Shown here: piece after piece, positions 34,462 through 39,918 of the stretch
How positions within the stretch are numbered: position 1 is the stretch's first letter
How the letters are laid out: every line of letters begins with the position of its first letter
Assembly: GCF_004348535.1 (NCBI RefSeq)
Contig: NZ_SMJX01000042.1
Location: 1-39,918 of the forward strand
DNA length: 39,918 bases
Direction of reading: 5' to 3'
Origin: Actinomadura sp. KC216
GTDB lineage: Bacteria; Actinomycetota; Actinomycetes; Streptosporangiales; Streptosporangiaceae
The notes under the pieces: model-generated
What the model was told of the DNA's origin: nothing
The model's input: the letters and a program-made list of their open reading frames with translations, nothing else
The model's database searches: none
Translations under genes and position numbers: made by a program

Positions 34462-36351
34462 TCACTGTTCCTGGCCGTTGATATGGGCAAGCAGCGCGGC
34501 CATGTCCGCATCGGTCTCGATCGGTGGTCCGTAGTCCTCGTCGTCGGGCAAGGACATCCGTACAAGTTCCTTGTCATCCAAGGCGCGGGCAAGGTTAGTA
34601 GCCTTGTCCCGGATCCGGGTGTCGACGACCTGATCGACGGTGTCACTCGTGATCATGAAGAGTAGCGTCGTGCGCTGGTTTGGATCCATACCGAGCCGAT
34701 GGATGCGGTCGATGCTCTGCAGGTAGTGGCCAGCGTTGAAGGTCCTATCGAAGTAGACCGCGTCATGGCAGTCGTGGTGAAGGCTGACGCCCTCACTCAT
34801 TGCCGCCGGGTTGGCCAGCAGTACCTTGCATTCGTCATCCTTCCGGAAGCGCCGCAGCTCCGACTCGCGGGTGATGGTCGCGTTCGGCGCGCTCGTGATG
34901 GATGGAATTCCGCCATGGATAATGGCGGGCTGGTACTCGGCCAGCCACCGTTTCAGGCCTTCCAAGTTCGAGACGAAGTTCGACCACACCAGAGTCTTGC
35001 GGGGACCGGCTGGATCGGCAACGTTCTGAGCGATGATCTCCCGCAGGCGGGCAAACTTGGGGGGTGTCTCATAGCGGCCGTAGCCGACGATCATCTCCCA
35101 CAATCGGCTCCCGGGCTCGACCGGCAACGGTGGATGGGCGAACTCGCCGGGCAGGTCACGTGATCCGACCGCGAGCAGCTGAGGGTTGCTCGCGGCCTCG
35201 AGCAGGTACATGACTATGGTGCCCATGCGCGCCAGCTCAACGCGGTCGTTCATTGACATGCGCAGCATGCCGGCATAGCGATCGCGGAGACTTGAGTAGA
35301 TCTCGCGCTGCAGACCGCTCAAGGGGACCACGACTCGTCGCAGAGAAGGCGGCGGCAGCTCCAACTCCTTCTTCGTCGTGCGCACGAAGAGCGGCCGGAT
35401 GGCCCGGTTGGTTGCGTGGAGCGCGTCCGGCTGAGGATTCGTCGTCAACGCCTCGGCCGGAAGGATCCGCCGTGCCTGTCCTGGCCATAGAAACTCGTAC
35501 AGGGCGACGAAGTCCTGCACCGACTGCGGGGCGGGAGTTCCAGTCAGAACATCCCGCCGGGAGGCGGAGAACGCAAGGTCGAGACACGCGCTGCCGTGCT
35601 GGCCGACACGGCCCGCCTTCATCCGGTGTGCCTCGTCGAGCAACACCAAGGTCGGCCGTTTCCGGACCCACTTTGTAAGATCTTTGAGGTTTGCCGCCAA
35701 GCGGTGATAGTTGACCAGCAGGATCTCGGCGTCCCGGCTGTCGGGTGTCCCGAACACCTTGACGAGTGGTGCCCGGCCCGGCGTGAAGCACTCCTCGACT
35801 TCGGTCTGCCAGGCGTCGAACGCCGAAAGCGGGGCTACGACCAGGAGCTGCTCGATCCTTCCGGCGTGGCGCTCTGCTTCGTAGACGGCGTATGCCACGG
35901 TTGTTTTGCCAGCGCCGGGCACAGAGAAGTTCGCGCCGTGCGCGAGACCGAGCAATTTGGCGGCGTCGCGAAGCTGGAACGGCTTGAGTGGCCTCGCGAA
36001 GCGGCTGCCGTCAAGCCTGCGCTGCAAGTCATTTTCGGATATCCGTGTGTTGACCTCGCGGCGCGCATGTTCGAGCTGCCTACGCTCCCGCTTGATCGTG
36101 GAGATGATCGCTTCGGCGGCAGGCTCCCATGCGATGGCGACGTTGTAGCGGCGGCAAGCCGGACCCAGCCAGCCGATGTTTTCGCGGAATCTTTCGAGCG
36201 GCACCCGGACGGAGCGCGCAGGGTCGCCGTCGTATCCCCACTCGACCCGCAGTTGGCCCCAGAACACGGCCGGTACGGCGCCGACCTTCTGGGCGAGGAC
36301 TACATTCGCCGCTGGGTCGAAGTCGAGCGAGATGGCGGGGCCGTCGGTCAC
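34462..36351 (-). CDS. SNF2-type superfamily 2 helicase/translocase
   Basis: 629 residues. KPFQLRDAAKLLGLAHGANF (123-142) is the Q-like region. NFSVPGAGKTTVAYAVYEAE (P-loop 145-150), VLLDEAHRMK (DEAH 239-242) and DVLTGTPAPQSVQDFVALYE (motif III) follow, then in the second domain KTLVWSNFVSNLEGLKRWLA, NPAAMSEGVSLHHDCHDAVY and YLQSIDRIHRLGMDPNQRTT (motif VI). The GAGKT variant lacks the second conserved Gly of the SNF2 DxGLGKT loop. The N-terminal 120 residues are specific and of unknown role. The GTG start overlaps the stop of the ParB-like gene (GTGA), and DUF3883 follows 6 nt after its end, so helicase and nuclease probably act as one machine. Confidence 0.85.
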   Translation of the reverse strand: MTDGPAISLDFDPAANVVLAQKVGAVPAVFWGQLRVEWGYDGDPARSVRVPLERFRENIGWLGPACRRYNVAIAWEPAAEAIISTIKRERRQLEHARREVNTRISENDLQRRLDGSRFARPLKPFQLRDAAKLLGLAHGANFSVPGAGKTTVAYAVYEAERHAGRIEQLLVVAPLSAFDAWQTEVEECFTPGRAPLVKVFGTPDSRDAEILLVNYHRLAANLKDLTKWVRKRPTLVLLDEAHRMKAGRVGQHGSACLDLAFSASRRDVLTGTPAPQSVQDFVALYEFLWPGQARRILPAEALTTNPQPDALHATNRAIRPLFVRTTKKELELPPPSLRRVVVPLSGLQREIYSSLRDRYAGMLRMSMNDRVELARMGTIVMYLLEAASNPQLLAVGSRDLPGEFAHPPLPVEPGSRLWEMIVGYGRYETPPKFARLREIIAQNVADPAGPRKTLVWSNFVSNLEGLKRWLAEYQPAIIHGGIPSITSAPNATITRESELRRFRKDDECKVLLANPAAMSEGVSLHHDCHDAVYFDRTFNAGHYLQSIDRIHRLGMDPNQRTTLLFMITSDTVDQVVDTRIRDKATNLARALDDKELVRMSLPDDEDYGPPIETDADMAALLAHINGQEQ

Positions 36352-37808
36352 AGTCGATTCTCCGCGGCGGCGAACCCGCGTTCTGCCAGGTAGTGCAGTA
36401 GCTCGTCGTGCGAGCGCAGGTAGGCTTCAAGGGCCTGTTCGAGCGCCGCCGGGTCCGGCTGATCGCCGTCGTCCTCAAGCTCGTCGTACGCACGGCGTAC
36501 TCGGTCGCATGCGGCGCCAGCAGCGTTCAACTGTCGCCGTGGGGCGTCCAGGGCGTTCTGGCCCTGATCATCTTGCGCTTTGCTGTCGGCCGCCGTCTGC
36601 ATAGCAGCCTTGACCGCGTCGAAGAATGTGTTCTTCGGCAATTTCGTGGTGCCCTCGTCGGTTGGCACCTCTACCTGTGTATCCCAGTCGGTGTCATCGT
36701 CAACCTTGCCGTGGCGGACGAGCACGTCAAACAGCGGCTGAAGAGTGACCTCACCATGGTGGTCAACAGGCGGGTCCTCGTCGAGATCATCGAGGATGGA
36801 AAGCCCTCCCAGGTCCGCGTGGGGAGCCACCTGTTGTCCAATCGCCAGGGCCTTCGCGGCAGCGCGTAGGTTCGGCTCTTCCTCGAACGCCGGGAGCACG
36901 TAGCTGTCCAGATACGACTCATCAATGTGCCGTACTCGGCGGTACTCCAACCCCGCGAGGAGGCCGGCGAGTTTCGCCTGCTTGACGCGGCGCGCTGCAT
37001 CTGGCCCCTTGCGCGCCACCATCGTCCGGTACGACTCGTCGATCTCGATAAGCCTCTGCCGGTCGCCGTCGAAGTCCGGCCAGCGCAGCGCTCCATTGCT
37101 TGCTGCGATCAATTCCTCGATGATCTGCCGAAGCCGGTCCTCGGCCTCGACCTCATCGGCTGCTGCACGTCGATCCTTCGACGATGTCGGATCGTAGTGC
37201 GGCTTCATCTGCACGCCGATTTCGTCCGGTTTGAGCCCGGAGTCCAGCAGGTCCTTGATGAACAGCAGCTGATTCGTAAATGAGTACGGCTGCTGGTAGT
37301 TCAGACGCATCTGGAAGTTGAACTCGAGCTGCATGATCTCCGTGCTGTCGGCGTTATCCGGCAGCACCTGGACCTTTATGAATGAATAGGCCTTTTCGTA
37401 CGGAAACTCCTTACGCAGGTCCCGCAGCGCGACCGCCCGGGTGTTGGCGTTGACCAGCACTCCCTCATGCGTGATTAGCCCTGGCTCGCGTTGCTTCTCA
37501 TGGCGGATCAGGGCTTTGACCTCGTCGTATCCGCTGGTCTGCCGAATGAGGTCAGCCAGCAGCCGCTGCGCCTCGTCGCTGTGCGGATTGGTCTCGATGA
37601 TGACACCGCCAGCCCCGAGGCTCTCGACCTGGGCGCGGACGCGGTGCGTACGGTGGTTGAGCAGTACATGCCCTACCGGGACGGCGACCACTGGCAGCAT
37701 AATTTTCTCGCCGCGCCACTCAAACGGTCTGCGCTCGCTTTGGTCGGTGACCGCCGCCTTCGCTGCGGCAACGACCTCCCGCCGGGCGTGCTGGGTCAGC
37801 GGACTCAT
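36348..37808 (-). CDS. ParB/sulfiredoxin-fold-like protein
   Basis: 486 residues. The segment around 37-135 has MLPVVAVPVGHVLLNHRTHR and then EGVLVNANTRAVALRDLRKE. The latter matches the DGxxVNGNRRxxALxxL pattern of ParB-like domains, which in other families bind NTP or DNA or sense their own product. Later parts are helical (LRQIIEELIAASNGALRWPD, IDESYRTMVARKGPDAARRV) and end in an acidic to helical tail with an insertion of Asp-rich sequence (DDDTDWDTQ). The start ATG 37808 overlaps the last base of the upstream gene (TAATG), the end overlaps the helicase gene by 4 nt. It may be a DNA-recognition or regulatory subunit. Confidence 0.65.
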   Translation of the reverse strand: MSPLTQHARREVVAAAKAAVTDQSERRPFEWRGEKIMLPVVAVPVGHVLLNHRTHRVRAQVESLGAGGVIIETNPHSDEAQRLLADLIRQTSGYDEVKALIRHEKQREPGLITHEGVLVNANTRAVALRDLRKEFPYEKAYSFIKVQVLPDNADSTEIMQLEFNFQMRLNYQQPYSFTNQLLFIKDLLDSGLKPDEIGVQMKPHYDPTSSKDRRAAADEVEAEDRLRQIIEELIAASNGALRWPDFDGDRQRLIEIDESYRTMVARKGPDAARRVKQAKLAGLLAGLEYRRVRHIDESYLDSYVLPAFEEEPNLRAAAKALAIGQQVAPHADLGGLSILDDLDEDPPVDHHGEVTLQPLFDVLVRHGKVDDDTDWDTQVEVPTDEGTTKLPKNTFFDAVKAAMQTAADSKAQDDQGQNALDAPRRQLNAAGAACDRVRRAYDELEDDGDQPDPAALEQALEAYLRSHDELLHYLAERGFAAAENRL

Positions 37809-39052
37809 TAGCGGGCCTCCAGTGGATCGTCACCTGATGCGGCGGGCTGTGCATCGCTATTCTGCCCGGTAGGTATGACACTTTCTCCGGACGCGACCAT
37901 CGCGCTGAGAGCGTCCGCCAACTCAGGGACTGTCCGCTCCGTGTAGATTCGCCCATAAAACGGACGAACGAGTTCGGCCGTGGTGTTCCGTTCCGCCCAT
38001 CCCGGTCCCACCAACACCACACTGCAGGCGATGCCGAGGCGCGTCGGCAGCGTGCCAAGCCTAGCTCCGCTCTTCCTGGCCGTTCCACCGTCGCGTGCGA
38101 CCGAGACGGCGACCGCGTGCGTCAGCGTCGCTGACTCCACCAGCACGGCGAGTTGCCCGCCCTCGTTGCGTCCGTCCTCCGCCGCAGCGAGGGAGTTGGC
38201 ACCCACTCGCGTCAACAACTCCCGGGACGCCGCGTTCATCGAGAGCCGGTGGTAGGGCACCGACCGCTCGTCAAGCAACTGGCACAGCGAGGTCGTTACG
38301 GCGGCTTGCACCTTCTTGCCCGTGCTGCTTCTGTGAGCAACCCATGCACTGCCAACCGCTCGCTGGGTCAGCAGAAGCTCATACGGGACACCGTGGACCC
38401 GCATCTGCTCAACCAAGGCCCAGCCGCGCTCCCGTCCCGGCTCTTCGTCGACGTCAGGCAGCAGGTGTTCAACTGGCCGGGCCGGCTGAGCAGCCGGACT
38501 GCTCGCCGTCACTCGACCGGTGATGACCGCGTCGATGACGTCGAACACCGCCTTCAACTGGTCGTTCTTCCACTTGCCGCGTAGGTCGATGGGAACCGAC
38601 ACATCGCGGACCCTGGCCCGCAGATCCCGGTAGGACAAACCTGCTGCTACACAGAGCGCGGTCACGACGTTACAGTCGTCCTCTTGCGCAGCAATGACGG
38701 CGGCAAGCGTCACGCTCGCTAGGGTCCGAGTCGCGGTCCTACTGGCCAGCGCGTTGAGGGCGGCCCTGTACTGCGCCGGCCGCAAGATCTCGTCCAGCCC
38801 GAGAAGCTCCTGACTCGGATCGAGCTCCGACACCACCTCGGCCCGGCAGACCTGCCGAATCACCCGGCCAGCCAGCGCTTGGACATCGGCCGTCGACGCC
38901 TGATCCTCGATCGTCAGCAACGAAGCCAACAGGTTCGGCAGGTGGATCGGCCGAGACACGGCGCGTTCCTCACTGAGCCACGCCAGCGCATCCTTTGTCG
39001 ACATTCTGCGGGTGACTTGCCTGACGTACGCCTCGGCATCTTGAAGCTCCAA
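37808..39052 (-). CDS. Unknown protein, first gene of the putative defence operon
   Basis: 414 residues, not recognised. The start is taken as TTG 39052, because AAAGGA lies 6 nt upstream; ATG 39004 is the first ATG and has no good ribosome site. Visible are a helical N-terminal half (VRQVTRRMSTKDALAWLSEE, PNLLASLLTIEDQASTADVQ, ASRTATRTLASVTLAAVIAA). A C-terminal alpha/beta part follows (YELLLTQRAVGSAWVAHRSS, QLAVLVESATLTHAVAVSVA, LGIACSVVLVGPGWAERNTT) that could be a nuclease-like or Rossmann fold but lacks a clear catalytic motif. It may be an antagonist, adaptor or effector. Its stop and the ParB-like start share one base, so it is part of the operon. Confidence 0.6.
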   Translation of the reverse strand: MELQDAEAYVRQVTRRMSTKDALAWLSEERAVSRPIHLPNLLASLLTIEDQASTADVQALAGRVIRQVCRAEVVSELDPSQELLGLDEILRPAQYRAALNALASRTATRTLASVTLAAVIAAQEDDCNVVTALCVAAGLSYRDLRARVRDVSVPIDLRGKWKNDQLKAVFDVIDAVITGRVTASSPAAQPARPVEHLLPDVDEEPGRERGWALVEQMRVHGVPYELLLTQRAVGSAWVAHRSSTGKKVQAAVTTSLCQLLDERSVPYHRLSMNAASRELLTRVGANSLAAAEDGRNEGGQLAVLVESATLTHAVAVSVARDGGTARKSGARLGTLPTRLGIACSVVLVGPGWAERNTTAELVRPFYGRIYTERTVPELADALSAMVASGESVIPTGQNSDAQPAASGDDPLEAR

Positions 39053-39496
39053 CCTAGATCCTTTCAAACGCACGAGACGATCACGAGGAAGCCCACCCGA
39101 CAAGCACCATGATCGCCGACGTGGGGATGACAATCGGCAAGGTCGCCCGGCCGTTCCGATTCTGCCGTACGACGGTGAATACGTCTCCCACCGAAGGGCG
39201 GCATCGCACAAGCCTACGGGTCTGTCCAGTTAATGGCACCTCGCTGTGTTAAGCGGCGGCAAGCAGAGAGGTATCCAACTTGTTCGATCGGTTGCGTTGA
39301 TCGCGGTCCGCAGCCAAGATCAACAAAGCCGTGGCCAGGATCGCCGAGTTACACCTGCCGCCCCCGGGCTGGCTCATTAACGGCGTACGTGCCGGCCACA
39401 GCCGCCGACGAGAGCGGCTCCAGAGAGATCTGCACCGCCGGAAGTTGGTTTGCCCTCCTGGCCGGTCTTCCCCCACCCGGACCTTCGAGGAGCACC
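39053..39496. other. Region upstream of defence operon, promoter expected, no gene recognised
   Basis: 444 bases between the operon start and the transposase relic. The longer minus-strand frame of the first operon gene continues to 39211 but looks non-coding there. I saw no convincing -35/-10 pair. Open frames at 39249-39496 have no recognisable product; some of this may be IS end sequence. Confidence 0.4.
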
Positions 39497-39760
39497 ATGA
39501 CAGCCGTCTTCCGTCCAACTCGACACCGGCCAGGTCGTCATCGCCGTGGATCCGCACAAGGGCATCGTGGACCGCGGTGGCCGTTGATGCTCGAATGCAG
39601 CCCTTGGGCACTGTGCGCGTCCCGGTCAGCAAGGTCGGATACCGGCAGCTGCGGCGCTTCGCCGCCGCATGGCCGCAGGCTACCTGGGCCATCGAAGGCG
39701 CCCGTGGGCTAGGCGCGCCGCTCACCGCGCGGCTGACCGGCGAGAGCATCACCGTCCTCG
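39497..39760 (+). mobile_element. IS110-family transposase remnant (N-terminal, frameshifted, truncated)
   Basis: AGGAGCACC precedes ATG 39497. In a neighbouring frame VQLDTGQVVIAVDPHK (about 39513-39560) is the start of the RuvC-like DEDD domain of IS110/IS116 transposases. One extra G at about 39561 shifts it to SWTAVAVDARMQPLGTVRVP, then VGYRQLRRFAAAWPQATWAI, EGARGLGAPLTARLTG and SITVLDV. Normal proteins continue with a long middle region and a serine-type C-terminal domain; here the similarity stops near 39760 and other sequence follows. The element is inactive. Confidence 0.7.
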
Positions 39761-39918
39761 ATGTGGAGTCCACCGGGTTCGGTGAAGTCCGTGATGTGCC
39801 GACTTGTATTGGGTTCGGTTCGTGTTCGGGGTAGCTGCCCGTAGCGTGCCGTAGGACGCTGGGTGGGTTGGCTCGTGATGTGCCTGCCGAAGTTTGGCTC
39901 TCTCGGGGTGTGCCGCCC

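Noticed and set aside
31357..39052. Assignment to DISARM, BREX, Dnd or Dpd
   Set aside because: Methylase, ParB-like protein and SNF2 helicase recall parts of these, but the DUF1998 proteins, PglZ/BrxC, DndA/C/D and DpdA (TGT-like) are absent.
1..39918. tRNA genes, rRNA genes or CRISPR array
   Set aside because: I found no cloverleaf-like or repeat-spacer pattern by eye. A tRNA scan was not possible, so a single missed tRNA cannot be excluded.

Overview
The window is very GC-rich DNA. Start codons are often GTG or TTG, genes frequently overlap as ATGA or GTGA, and several families are typical of multicellular actinomycetes (conservon modules, FxLD lanthipeptides, XRE/ATPase regulator pairs, TPR-bearing STAND NTPases). 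I infer a filamentous actinomycete, perhaps of the Streptosporangiales type. I cannot name the genus, and I see no rRNA, tRNA or CRISPR array.

Layout. 1-970: the end of a SARP/BTAD regulator and a decayed tyrosine integrase. 992-5608: minus-strand genes for an AlbA_2 (Schlafen-like) protein, a small protein coupled to an anti-sigma-type ATPase, a TrmO-like protein and an XRE/TPR regulator. A 16-bp motif occurs three times around these promoters. 5993-14011: a complete FxLD-type lanthipeptide cluster (PIMT-like methyltransferase, precursor, LanB, LanC, and a SpaB_C protein with a long helical extension). A perfect 38-bp palindrome separates precursor from LanB. 14155-15905: a GNAT acetyltransferase coupled to an XRE/TPR regulator.

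16224-22184: a conservon-like signalling operon, with a DUF574 methyltransferase, a soluble CvnA-like kinase/ATPase, a roadblock protein, a DUF742 protein, a CvnD-type GTPase, a GAF protein and an acyl-CoA dehydrogenase in the place where a P450 is often found. It is followed by a helicase with five helicase-associated (HA) repeats. 25240-28539: small unknown genes and a frameshifted NB-ARC/TPR STAND gene whose N-terminus looks like a RHIM/amyloid signalling motif. 28705-29816: a GNAT and a small membrane protein. 30043-31140: a three-gene regulatory module in which every gene is broken.

31357-39052: a compact minus-strand operon of five genes, in order of transcription an unknown protein, a ParB-fold-like protein, an SNF2-type helicase, a DUF3883 putative nuclease and a DUF1156-type DNA methylase. 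It looks like a restriction/defence system, but I cannot match the combination to BREX, DISARM, Dnd, Dpd or another named system. It is the best candidate here for something undescribed. It lies between the decayed module and an IS110 transposase remnant near 39497-39760, as expected for a defence island.
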